Below the pieces are notes generated by a model. That model worked only from the letters and a program-made list of their open reading frames with translations. It did not search any database and was not told the DNA's origin. A stretch of 64,000 nt of DNA from Sedimentisphaerales bacterium (GTDB lineage: Bacteria; Planctomycetota; Phycisphaerae; Sedimentisphaerales; Anaerohalosphaeraceae), in NCBI GenBank assembly GCA_028282905.1, contig JANQGW010000070.1, positions 1-64,000 on the forward strand, read 5' to 3'. The number at the start of each line of letters is the position of its first letter. Positions within the stretch are counted from its first letter, which is position 1. The position numbers were made by a program, and so were the translations under genes. Positions 35,482 through 44,100 of the stretch are shown here, piece by piece.

Positions 35482-36365
35482 ATCTATTGAGAACATTACT
35501 GTTCACCCCCGGCAATAATGAGCGGATGATTCAAAAGGTCATCAATCTGCCGACGGATGCGATTATTTTTGATCTGGAAGATTCTGTGCCCATGGCCGAC
35601 AAGGAAACGGCTCGGCAATTAGTTTGTGACAGCCTTCAGACAGCTGCGCAGAACGATACGTGCATCTTAGTGCGGGTTAATGCGCCCGATACCGGGTTGT
35701 TTGACGACGATTTGGATTCGGTTGTTCAGCCGGGACTCAGCGGCATTGTGCTGCCGAAAGCCGAATGTGCCAAAGACATTAAAGTTCTCTCAGCAAAACT
35801 GGATCAGCTTGAAAAGGATCGGAATCTGGAACCGTCCAGTGTCTGCATTGTTCCGATTCTTGAAACGGCCAAAGGCGTAATTCATGCGTATGATGTTGCT
35901 TCGGCCTGCCCGCGGATTGCGGCAGTGGCGTTTGGCGGGGTTGATTTTTCAAGAGATATGGGGATAACCCTCACCAAAGAAGGCGATGAACTTGCGTATC
36001 CCCGTGCACAAATCGCTGTCTGCGCCAAAGCGGCCGGCGTACTGGCGATTGACACGCCATGTATTGATGTGCGAAATATTGAGCAATTGAATGTGGAGGC
36101 CAACACTGCTAAGCAGCTTGGATTTACCGGTAAACTCCTGATCCATCCCGCCCAGATCGGCCCGGTCAATGAGGTTTTTTCGCCAACGGAGGCACAGGCC
36201 GAATATGCACAAAAAATCATCGCGGCTTTTGAACAGGCGCAGACCCAGGGGTTGGGTGCCATTTCTTTGGAAGGGAAAATGATTGACGTCGCCAATTATC
36301 GCCAGGCCAAAGACCTGTTAGCATCCTATGAGGCGATTTGCCGGAGAAGGGAGTCGTTGTCCTGA
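35478..36365 (+). CDS. CitE-like aldolase (proposed citramalyl-CoA lyase)
   Basis: A 295-aa HpcH/HpaI/CitE-family TIM-barrel lyase. Landmarks: 'RTLLFTPGNNERMI', 'DAIIFDLEDSVPMADKETAR' (metal-binding Glu/Asp), 'ILVRVNAPDTGLFDDDLD', 'GIVLPKAE', 'IVPILETAKGV', 'AVAFGGVDFSRDMG' and 'FTGKLLIHPAQIGPVNEVF'. Relatives act on citramalyl-CoA, malyl-CoA or citryl-ACP. No citrate-lyase alpha or acyl-carrier (CitF, CitD) genes are present, whereas a CoA ligase is encoded just upstream, so cleavage of citramalyl-CoA to acetyl-CoA and pyruvate is the natural end of this pathway. The start overlaps sucD-like (ATGA). Confidence 0.85.
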   Translation: MNLLRTLLFTPGNNERMIQKVINLPTDAIIFDLEDSVPMADKETARQLVCDSLQTAAQNDTCILVRVNAPDTGLFDDDLDSVVQPGLSGIVLPKAECAKDIKVLSAKLDQLEKDRNLEPSSVCIVPILETAKGVIHAYDVASACPRIAAVAFGGVDFSRDMGITLTKEGDELAYPRAQIAVCAKAAGVLAIDTPCIDVRNIEQLNVEANTAKQLGFTGKLLIHPAQIGPVNEVFSPTEAQAEYAQKIIAAFEQAQTQGLGAISLEGKMIDVANYRQAKDLLASYEAICRRRESLS

Positions 36366-36456
36366 AAAATCTTCTTGACGGGAAGGTTTGGCTGGAATAA
36401 TTTGAATGCGGTTTAACATGTGAAGATGTCGTCCATTTTGTCTATGAGGATTGATT

Positions 36457-37392
36457 ATGCTGCGAATGCCGATTAAAGATACGCTGATTTATGCCAGTTA
36501 CTATGCGCCGCGCGGACGCAAGCGCATGTATATCCTGGGCAATCAGTTGTCCAAGATGTATTTATATCCGTCCGATTTGATTATCGGTGTCATCGGCAGC
36601 GAAGGCTCGGGAAAATCCACTTTGATTAAGGGCCTGTTTCCCGGTTTGGAACTGACCAATGATGACGATGGGGTCAACTTACGGCCATGCCCCATCTTCA
36701 CTTTTTCTGAGGATGATTTCTTTTCCGGCCATACCTTTCATCTGGATATTCGATACGAAATGGCGTTTCGCCAGAAATTTGAAATCATCGAGGCCATCAA
36801 CAAGGCACTGGCCTGTGAGCGGCGCGTGGTCATTGAGCATTTTGACCTGATTTATGACCAACTCGGATACAATGCTCAAGTGTTGATCGGCATCGGTGAG
36901 GAAGTGCGGGTGTACCGGCCCTCGGTCTTCGGGCCTTCGCCCCTGGCGGTCAAAAAACGGACGGAAGAAAATCTGCGATATCGTTTGATGACGCACACCG
37001 CCGAAGACCTCGTGCAGTATATTCTCAGCCGGGATTATGGATTTGTCCCGACAATTCAGCATTCCGATGTGCGTCACGGGTTCGTGATCGGGTTTCCCGA
37101 AAGGCCTGAGATTAATCTCGAAGAGGTTGAGCGGGAAGTGTTAAATATTATTGCCGACGATGTACCTGTTAAACCGGATAAGGGCGACAATATCCGCGCC
37201 GGTGCCGAGATGCTTCCCTGTTCCGGTAAACGCATTCATGTCAAATCAACCGGCGAGATCGAGAATTTCCGTCTGATCAAAGACTTTGTCTATGACAAAA
37301 TCTCTAATCAATACCTGATTGTCGGCATTGTCGGCCGCGAAGAAATCGAAGGCTTCGACGAAGAAGGCATCGTCAGCACCAGCCCCGCATAG
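36457..37392 (+). CDS. P-loop protein with AlaX-type 'second additional domain'
   Basis: A 311-aa protein whose N-terminal domain has a Walker A loop 'GSEGSGKST' (about residues 48-56) with 'GLELTNDDDGVNLRP' after it. Its C-terminal part has 'QHSDVRHGFVIGF' and 'CSGKRIHVKSTGEIENFRLI', which look like the His and Cys/His zinc site of the alanyl-tRNA editing (SAD/AlaX) fold. It matches, from memory, a conserved uncharacterised family named for the alanine-tRNA synthetase second additional domain, found in anaerobic Firmicutes. The ATG at 36457 follows GAGGA. It lies 90 bases after the CitE-like gene. Kinase-like and deacylase-like activities are both guesses. Confidence 0.72.
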   Translation: MLRMPIKDTLIYASYYAPRGRKRMYILGNQLSKMYLYPSDLIIGVIGSEGSGKSTLIKGLFPGLELTNDDDGVNLRPCPIFTFSEDDFFSGHTFHLDIRYEMAFRQKFEIIEAINKALACERRVVIEHFDLIYDQLGYNAQVLIGIGEEVRVYRPSVFGPSPLAVKKRTEENLRYRLMTHTAEDLVQYILSRDYGFVPTIQHSDVRHGFVIGFPERPEINLEEVEREVLNIIADDVPVKPDKGDNIRAGAEMLPCSGKRIHVKSTGEIENFRLIKDFVYDKISNQYLIVGIVGREEIEGFDEEGIVSTSPA

Positions 37393-37492
37393 AAATTAAT
37401 GAGGCTGCCGGAAAATTATTGCCTAAGTATCCAGCCCCGCTTAAAATGCCCGCTTGTTGAGTATAGAAATTAGTTAAGCGGGAAACAAACGC

Positions 37493-38278
37493 ATGTCACT
37501 TTATTTTCGATCGATTTGCAGCAGCAGTGCGGGTAATTGTCTGGCACTTTGGTCCGATTCCACCAAATTGCTGATTGACTGCGGCCTGTCATCCATGAAA
37601 CGTACCCGGGCGGCTTTGACAAGTCTTTTTGACGATCCGACGCAAATTGACTCTGTATTACTGACGCATACACATTCCGATCATATCGCGTATTATCCTT
37701 TGCGGGTATTGGATGAATATGGCCTGATGATTCGTTTGCATGATGATTGTGTAAACCAGCTTGCCGACAAGCATTTTCGGGAGTATGCGTTTAAAAATGT
37801 CCAACTAAAACCCTACAAAAGCAAGGCGTTTACGGTAGGGGATTTCCATATCCAGCCGTTTGAGGTCGCTCACAATCCATATTACCCGACTTATGGATAC
37901 CAAATCCGGTTTCAGGACACAAAAATTGTTATCGCGACCGATTTCTGTGACTGGGGGAGTGTATTTGAATACTTTGTTGATGCGGATTTCATATTTGTCG
38001 AGTCCAATCATAACCTGGAACTGCTTCGGCAGTATTACAATCCCAACAGCCGATTTCACCTGCCTAATCCGGATGCAGGCGAGATGTTGGTGACAATCTG
38101 TCAGGAAAGTCAAAAACCTCCTCAACAGGTGATATTAGGTCATTTGAGTGACCAAAGGAATGAGCCTGCGATTGCCCTGCAGGAAACAAGGCAGGCCTTT
38201 CAAGACGCCGGCGTCGAGATGAATTTTAATCTGGATGTTGCACCTCTGCGCCAGCCGTCAGAAATTTTGAAGCTATGA
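37493..38278 (+). CDS. Metallo-beta-lactamase-fold hydrolase, YycJ/WalJ-like
   Basis: A 261-aa cytoplasmic protein with the metal motif 'LTHTHSDHI' (HxHxDH), later His and Asp ligands ('VAHNPYYPTYGYQI', 'ATDFCDWG') and the distal 'LGHLSDQRN'. The N-terminus 'FRSICSSSAGNCLAL' is the start motif of YycJ-type proteins, which are nuclease-like hydrolases linked to cell-wall signalling or DNA repair in other bacteria. It is a single gene, convergent with the response regulator that follows. Confidence 0.85.
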   Translation: MSLYFRSICSSSAGNCLALWSDSTKLLIDCGLSSMKRTRAALTSLFDDPTQIDSVLLTHTHSDHIAYYPLRVLDEYGLMIRLHDDCVNQLADKHFREYAFKNVQLKPYKSKAFTVGDFHIQPFEVAHNPYYPTYGYQIRFQDTKIVIATDFCDWGSVFEYFVDADFIFVESNHNLELLRQYYNPNSRFHLPNPDAGEMLVTICQESQKPPQQVILGHLSDQRNEPAIALQETRQAFQDAGVEMNFNLDVAPLRQPSEILKL

Positions 38279-38293
38279 TATGCTGCAGGATGA

Positions 38294-38707
38294 TCAGGAA
38301 GAAGCCTTGGCTGGAGCCGCAAAACCCAGCTTTTCAAGCTCATCAATCAGTTCCTGCTTATGAATCGGCTTAATGAGATAACCTTCACAGCCGGCCCGAA
38401 AAGCCTCAAAAATGTCTTCTGAAAAGCCCTTGGCTGTCGTCATCATGATCTTGACGCCGCTCAAGCCTGAAAAACCTTTCTCAGCTTCGATTTCACGAAT
38501 TTTTCGAACCGCCTCAAGACCGTCCACATGAGGCATCATAATATCCATGCAGACCAGATCGTAAGGACTGTCTTCAAGAAGGGACTGTTCAATCGCCTCA
38601 ATCGCCTCCTGCCCATTGCCGGCGGTAAAACACTGTCCGTATTCGGCCAGATGAATCTGTAATAGTTTCCGGCTGGTGAATTCGTCTTCAACAATTAGGA
38701 TTTTCAT
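38294..38707 (-). CDS. Single-domain response regulator (CheY-like)
   Basis: A 137-aa receiver domain with no output domain. Acidic pocket Glu7/Asp8, phospho-acceptor Asp55 in 'VCMDIMMPHVDG', Thr-containing 'IMMTTAKG' and Lys in 'GYLIKPIHKQEL' are all present, so it should be phosphorylated. No kinase is adjacent. It could receive signals from a hybrid kinase such as the one at 52835 or act on chemotaxis or diguanylate partners. Confidence 0.9.
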   Translation of the reverse strand: MKILIVEDEFTSRKLLQIHLAEYGQCFTAGNGQEAIEAIEQSLLEDSPYDLVCMDIMMPHVDGLEAVRKIREIEAEKGFSGLSGVKIMMTTAKGFSEDIFEAFRAGCEGYLIKPIHKQELIDELEKLGFAAPAKASS

Positions 38708-39084
38708 AACTTTTACCTTAGCTTAAGGAGCAATAATTCTCTGATTTAGGGTTATTTCGCTCGTTTTAGGGAAGAACTTAACCTTGAAATGGGTGAATTT
38801 ACGGATGTTTTTGAAAAGGCAAGGATTGATGGTTTTTACTTGGACAAGTATATTTCTCTGCAAATTTATCGATAATTACAGAGAAAAGCGTATTATCAAT
38901 ACTAATATTCCGATTTTATTAAAACAATCTTCGGGTCAGGACGATATATAACAGCGTGCCCCGAACAATTTCATTGCAAAGTGGATATGGTTTTGACGGA
39001 ACAGTGTTGGCGTTCTCGATTTTTGAAAGCCCGCTTGACTGCGATGGGAGGGGTGATATAATAGAGATAAATGAGGAGGTTATC
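38708..39084. promoter_or_regulatory. Divergent promoter region, no gene seen
   Basis: About 375 AT-rich bases separate the leftward response regulator and the rightward HEAT-like gene. A GAGGAGG ribosome site at 39073-39079 belongs to the latter. No operator or RNA structure was recognised. Confidence 0.5.
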
Positions 39085-39552
39085 ATGGCTGATACACAAC
39101 CTGAAAGAGAAAGACATCCGGATACAGTGGAGCGTCTTAAAAACCTCCGGACTAAACTGTTTTCCGATCACATATCGACTGCGCGCGTTGCCGCTTATAA
39201 TCTGGCCTGGCTTCAGGATGATGGCCTGACGATTCTTAAAGAAGCCCTCTTCGGTGACTATTCCCGTACCACCAAAAAAGCCGCCGCTTATGGTTTGCGG
39301 AATATGAAGGGCCGCATGAAAAAACAGGCGATTGAAGTCCTTGAGCAGGGCCTGACCCATCGGGATAAAACCACCCAGTCCGCAAGTCTGAAATCATTAC
39401 AGTTACTGCGAGGCGAAGTCGTTCCCGAAAAGAAACCGCCCCGGCGAAAACAACAAGGCAGACGCCGAATTCAGGGCGTTGGACGAAGCAATCACCAAAG
39501 CGGCAATCGACGGCCTGCGCCGACAGGTAAAGATCAGCGGTTTAATCGCTGA
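39085..39552 (+). CDS. HEAT-repeat-like small protein with basic tail
   Basis: A 155-aa protein chosen from the ATG at 39085, which has a strong GAGGAGG site (the frame is open upstream). Residues 10-110 form alpha-helical repeats resembling HEAT/PBS-lyase repeats ('ARVAAYNLAWLQDDGLTILKEAL', 'TTKKAAAYGLRNM'). The last 40 residues are very basic and Gln/Arg-rich ('KKPPRRKQQGRRR'), suggesting nucleic-acid contact. The next gene, a GGQ release-factor-like protein, begins 18 bases later. A ribosome-associated role is possible but only inferred. Confidence 0.75.
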   Translation: MADTQPERERHPDTVERLKNLRTKLFSDHISTARVAAYNLAWLQDDGLTILKEALFGDYSRTTKKAAAYGLRNMKGRMKKQAIEVLEQGLTHRDKTTQSASLKSLQLLRGEVVPEKKPPRRKQQGRRRIQGVGRSNHQSGNRRPAPTGKDQRFNR

Positions 39553-39569
39553 TTGCATGCGAGGCAGGT

Positions 39570-39968
39570 GTGGTGATCAACTTTGGCGTGACCGAACAAA
39601 AGCAGCGGGCATTGACCGAGCGAATGGCCGCCTGCGGCATTTCCGAACAGGATCTTCAGGAAACCTTTACCCGCAGCAGCGGTCCAGGCGGTCAGCATGT
39701 CAACAAAACTGCCACCTGCGTACACCTGACCCATCAACCGACCGGCCTGACAGTCAAAATGCAGAAGGCACGAACGCAAGGCCTCAATCGCTACTATGCC
39801 CGCAAGCGGTTATGTGAACTGTTGGAAAATCAGCAATCTCCCGGCCAAAGCGACGAAGCCAAACGCATTGCCAAAATCCGAAAACAAAAGAATCGCCGCC
39901 GCCGTCGTCGTACCTCCAAGGATTCTACACCAACGGTTATTTCAAGCAAAGCTGATTCGTCAGAGTGA
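39570..39968 (+). CDS. RF-1-domain (GGQ) peptidyl-tRNA hydrolase-like protein
   Basis: A 132-aa protein starting with GTG preceded by GAGG. 'TRSSGPGGQHVNKTAT' contains the catalytic GGQ motif of class I release factors, and the C-terminal tail is rich in Arg and Lys ('KQKNRRRRRRTS'), as in ArfB/YaeJ and related rescue proteins. It may free peptides from stalled ribosomes or from peptidyl-tRNA. Compared with ArfB the segment 'EQDLQETFTRSSGPGGQ' is closer to the RF-1-like 'prfH/YaeJ-like' families, so the exact subgroup is left open. Confidence 0.88.
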   Translation: MVINFGVTEQKQRALTERMAACGISEQDLQETFTRSSGPGGQHVNKTATCVHLTHQPTGLTVKMQKARTQGLNRYYARKRLCELLENQQSPGQSDEAKRIAKIRKQKNRRRRRRTSKDSTPTVISSKADSSE

Positions 39969-39997
39969 ATAGCTGCTGCCGGATAGTGTTAATAGTG

Positions 39998-40489
39998 TTA
40001 CTCGTTGTTTAGAATTTCTTCTTTAAGCATCGCCAGGTATTCATCGAGACGTTGCTGAATCGGCTCGTTTAAGTGCATCTGCTGGGTGATGCTGACCGGT
40101 TCGATGCCGAAGATGACAATTTCTTCCGGGCTTTGTCCCAGGTCGCCGGCCAGTTCGATGACTTTCAGGATATCCACCTCGTGCAGTGACAGATGCGCCA
40201 TTTTCTTGACGGTTTTGACATCCTCCGGTGTAAAACGTACAATCGTTCCCGGTTCATGCCCCATCAGGGCGCAGTCGATCATAATCACCTTTTTTCGGCC
40301 GGCAATCGAGTGCAGCAGGTACATCCCGCCGCAGCCGCCGTCCAGGTATTCCACGTTTTCACTCGGCAACTCCCCGGCAACAGCCAGCTTTGCCAGTTTG
40401 TCGGCCAGAACCGTACCAATCCCCTCATCAGCCATCAGCGGATTGCCTAATCCAATGACAATTGTTTCTTTCGGTGTTCCAAAATCCAT
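39998..40489 (-). CDS. Hydrogenase maturation protease (HycI/HyaD family)
   Basis: A 163-aa endopeptidase that trims the C-terminus of a [NiFe]-hydrogenase large subunit after nickel insertion. 'IVIGLGNPLMADEGIG' holds the first Ni-sensing Glu or Asp, 'YLDGGCGGMYLLHSI' the second Asp, and 'LSLHEVDIL' the His ligand. No hydrogenase structural gene is in the window, so the target is encoded elsewhere. It implies H2 metabolism in the organism. Confidence 0.92.
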   Translation of the reverse strand: MDFGTPKETIVIGLGNPLMADEGIGTVLADKLAKLAVAGELPSENVEYLDGGCGGMYLLHSIAGRKKVIMIDCALMGHEPGTIVRFTPEDVKTVKKMAHLSLHEVDILKVIELAGDLGQSPEEIVIFGIEPVSITQQMHLNEPIQQRLDEYLAMLKEEILNNE

Positions 40490-40579
40490 TATGGTTCTCT
40501 TTTCTTTGCTGTCTGGTGTCTAAATATGAATCGTATTTATAGCGGGTCCGATTATAGACGAAAGGCAGGCGGCTGAAAA

Positions 40580-40611
40580 TAAAAAAACCGGGCTCGATGA
40601 GAAAGCCCGGT
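40580..40611 (-). terminator. Leftward intrinsic terminator with T7 tail
   Basis: Stem CCGGGCT/AGCCCGG (40588-40594 with 40605-40611 on the plus strand) is followed on the minus strand by seven T residues. It lies upstream of the hydrogenase protease gene and would stop transcription entering from the right. Confidence 0.8.
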
Positions 40612-40677
40612 CCTTGCAAAAATGATGATGAGAAGCTTATGTCGAAACTGTCCGAAACAGTCTCAAATTTCAAATCA

Positions 40678-40708
40678 AAAGGCAGGCAAGCGGAGAAGGC
40701 TTGCCTGC
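40678..40708 (-). terminator. Second leftward terminator-like hairpin
   Basis: A perfect 10-bp stem (GCAGGCAAGC at 40682-40691 with GCTTGCCTGC at 40699-40708) is followed on the minus strand by CTTTTGATTTG. Its T-run is shorter than that of the hairpin at 40588. Confidence 0.65.
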
Positions 40709-40938
40709 ATAACCCGTCAGCACGATTTTGCGCTGTCGAGAGAATCCCTTCTCCCGGGTTTCCCTCTGCCGGAAAACATCAATCAAGGAGTCTTTCATCG
40801 TTATCAGTCTTCAAGCAATACAACGGCAGACTGAGAATGAATATTGGGAAATGGTTGAGGTACTCTCCACACCTGTCCTTCCATCTCACCATCCTCTATT
40901 TTCACCTGTCTATATTACAGAAAATTCCGGATAGAACA

Positions 40939-40955
40939 ATCGTGGTAATTACGGG
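40939..40955. promoter_or_regulatory. ATCGTGGTAA motif, copy 1
   Basis: ATCGTGGTAATTACGGG, followed by TTTTTC. Shares 15 or more of 17 positions with copies at 45589 and 47183 and centres on a GTA-N2-TAC dyad, here the perfect palindrome GTAATTAC. It is about 185 bases downstream of the beta-helix gene and no start codon is near. Confidence 0.6.
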
Positions 40956-41076
40956 TTTTTCAAAAAAGGTGATTATTGGCCTGATATCCGGGTTTTTGAG
41001 ATGTTTTTTCTGGAAAAATATACGATTAGGGATACTGCTTCCTGCTGGGAAAAGAAATTGCTTAAGTGTTTAAAAT

Positions 41077-41108
41077 ACAGGGCTGCAAGCGAGTACCTGC
41101 AGCCCTGT
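41077..41108 (-). terminator. Intrinsic terminator of the beta-helix gene
   Basis: A perfect 11-bp stem (ACAGGGCTGCA at 41077-41087 with TGCAGCCCTGT at 41098-41108) followed on the minus strand by ATTTTAAA, 32 bases after the stop of the beta-helix gene. Confidence 0.82.
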
Positions 41109-41140
41109 TTGTTAACATTTATGTCTGCATTCTAACGTTG

Positions 41141-44100
41141 TTAGGGTGCTGTGACGCCTTCCAGCCAGTTGCCGGCCAGAATCGCAAAATCATTCAAATC
41201 CACGTCACAATCATAATCCAGATCGCCCCGCGGACACGGGTTGTTCGAACTTTGCAGTGGTGCCAGCAGCCATGGGCAATAAGGTGCATTTTCAGAAACT
41301 GTATCGCCCAGACCGTCAGCATTCAATAAATCCTCGACAGGTATTGAACAATCGATGCCGTCGGTTTCAATGACGCCGTTCGGGTCATTGGGACCGGTTG
41401 GATCACCCCACCAGTTATACGTGGCGTCTACATCAACAGCCGGCTTGGTAAAGATACCTTGGTCCGTATTGCCGACGAGGTTGTTATAGTTGGCGATAAC
41501 AACAGAAGCGTCGGTATCGGCATACCCGGCGAAAACACCGCGTGTACAGCTGCTAATCGTATTGCGGAGCAGCGTTGCCTGTGTGCCGGTTCCATAGTAA
41601 TCGGTTACGAGAATACCAGCCGAGGTTGAGCCGTCAGAACTCGCGACACCGGTACAGTCTGAGATGAAACAGTCCTGAACAGTTCCTTGTCCACCGCCGC
41701 CGAATTCGACACCGTAGTCGAGCCAATCGCCGTTGCCTTTTCCAATAAAGACGCAATTTTCAACAGTGGCGTACGGGTTCGGTGCCGCAACCGCACCGCG
41801 GATATGGACGCCGATGCGCTGGATGCCGCTGAATTGACAGTTTCTAACCAGGTTGTCCGTTCCGTCCAGCAAACAGATACCCCAGCCAAGATAAATATGG
41901 CTCTGGATATTCTTGATAACACAGTCCTCAATCACGCAGGTACCGCGTGACTGAATTGCCATCCGGATGAGTTTTCCTGCGCCGTCAAGTGTGATACCGC
42001 TCAGGTTGAAATTGATGCCGCTGCCAACGGCTACCCAGCCGCTTGAAGGATCATAACCATTGTTGCTGGTATCCTGATTTGGAAGGATAATCGTCGTATC
42101 CGCATCGTCACCGATAATAGTCAGGTCTTTGTCAATCACAATCTGGCCGTCTTCCAGATAGGTTCCTTTGGCAACCGAAATGGTATTGCCTGCGATTGCC
42201 GTGGCGATGGCTTCCTGAACCGTCGCAAACGCATCAACGCCCATGAAGTAGTCGTTGCCGCTGACATTGACAATGGTATAGTCGGAAAGTCCTGCCCAGT
42301 CATCGTCAACGACAATGTCGCCGACATTGACAATCACATCGCCGCAGTCGGTGCTGAGCAGCCACGGATAGTAGTCAATATTTACCGAAACCGTGTCACC
42401 GCTGCCGGGTCCTTCCCCGCCGGGACCAGTGACGTCACCCCACCAGTTGTTCTCAGCATCGATGATATTGACTGTTCCGGTCGTCTCGACACCGGCGTCG
42501 TTGCCCGCAATGCTGTTGCAATGGATGGTGGCCGTGGACGTATCGTTTTCGTCGTAACCCAGGATAACTGCCGTTGTGTTACCGGAAAGCGTATTACTGA
42601 GAACATCAGCATTTGTTCCGGCACCATAGTGGGTCGTCAACATAACAGCCGCCGAGGTGGAACCGTCAGAGGAGGCCACGCCGCGGCAATTGGTGAGGGT
42701 GTTGTTCTGGACAGTGACCGAAGCACCGGCACTGATATCCAGTGCGTAATCAAGCCAGTCGCCGTCGCCTTTACCGGTGTAAGTATTGCCGCTGTAAACC
42801 GATCCGGAGCAGCCTTCACCGAAATAGAGAACGCCCACGCGACCGATTTCTTCAAAGACACAATCAGTGACATTGACAGGGTTGCCTGCTGCGCCAAAAA
42901 CGGCCAGCGCTACACCGCCATAGGTCGGACCGGATTCATTGAATTTAATGTTTTTGAAATCACAGTTGGTAAAGCCGCCGTTTCCTTTATGACGGAAGGC
43001 CTGATAGATCAGGTGACCGCTGCCGTCAAAAATCATGTTGCTGATATTCAATGTGATACTGTCGTTGATCAGGAACCAGCCGCGGGCGTCACCGGAAGAG
43101 CCGGTGTCGATATCAGTATTAACGATCGGCCGGTTGACACTGTCGCCGATAATTGTCAGGTTCTTATCAATTACAATCTGGCCGGCTTCGGGGTATGTCC
43201 CTTCGCCAACCAGCAGCGTATCATCGCTGTCAGCATCCACAACCGCGTCTTTGATTGTCAGGTACCAGGTGCCTTTAGTGATGTTGTGAACGTTATTCTG
43301 ATAAAACAGGTTGATCATTTCCTGTTCGGCCCAGCAGGGATATACCACGACATTGCCGAAGACTTGATCCGTCGGATCGGTATCACCCCACCAGTTGGGA
43401 CTTGCGTCAATGCTGGTTGAAGCGGTCATATTGATCAAATCGCCATAAGCCGAACCATCGCTGCCGCTGTACTGCTGAATGTTATTCATCAGAATACAGT
43501 TTTCGACGGTAACATTCGTCGGCGTGGTATTGCCTTTACCCGGCTCGCCGAAACGCAGACCGCGTTCGTTGCCGGTAATCGTACAGCCAATCACATCAAC
43601 ATTATCGACTGTCGCGGGGAAAGCACCGTAAGTGCCGCCGTCATCGCGTGCCTTGGCTGTCAGACCGACGCCTTCTTTTGATTCATCAATCGCATTATTG
43701 GTGACAACGCATTCCGAGAAGGCGATGTTCGCATAAGTTCCTGCTTTGAGGTTAACATCAATGCCGCAGCTCCACGGAGCAAAATAACTGGGCAGAGCTG
43801 CCGAGTCGTTGCCATTGCTGTCAGCGGTACAGCCGGTGAAAGTCGCATCGGACAGCTTTTCGGCATATATGCCCTTATGGTTGTTTGCGTTAAAGGTTGT
43901 GTTATCAACCGTAACATACTGTACTGTGCTGGTATCGGCGCTGACTTCTTTCTGGAAGTACCAGCCGTAGGTCAGGTTGTCAAACGCACAATCGGAGATC
44001 GACAGGTTCGTCAGTGACGAGGTCAGATCAACATAAAGACCGCGTTCCTGCTCAGTACTTGGATTGGTGTTGGTTCCGATGACTTTGATATTGTTCATTT

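Larger units (their letters stand above)
40490..41076. other. Intergenic region with two leftward terminator-like hairpins and a shared motif
   Basis: About 590 bases without a convincing protein gene. Two stem-loops followed by T-runs on the minus strand (40588-40611 and 40682-40708) suggest a leftward transcript that ends here, but no leftward gene lies directly upstream before the beta-helix gene's own terminator. A small RNA is possible. Copy 1 of the ATCGTGGTAA motif lies at 40939-40955. Confidence 0.45.

Noticed and set aside
39479-39817. Second reading frame overlapping the HEAT-like and GGQ genes
   Set aside because: It lies out of frame with both supported genes and lacks a ribosome site; Arg/Cys-rich shadow composition.
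40709-41076. Riboswitch or known structured RNA between the leftward terminators and the beta-helix terminator
   Set aside because: I compared by eye with c-di-GMP, cobalamin, SRP RNA and moco patterns and found no consensus match; kept only as a possible unknown transcript.
42521-43420. Rightward 299-codon open frame inside the beta-helix gene
   Set aside because: It is antisense to the repetitive, GC-biased coding sequence of the beta-helix protein; no ribosome site, no recognisable family and composition typical of a shadow frame.
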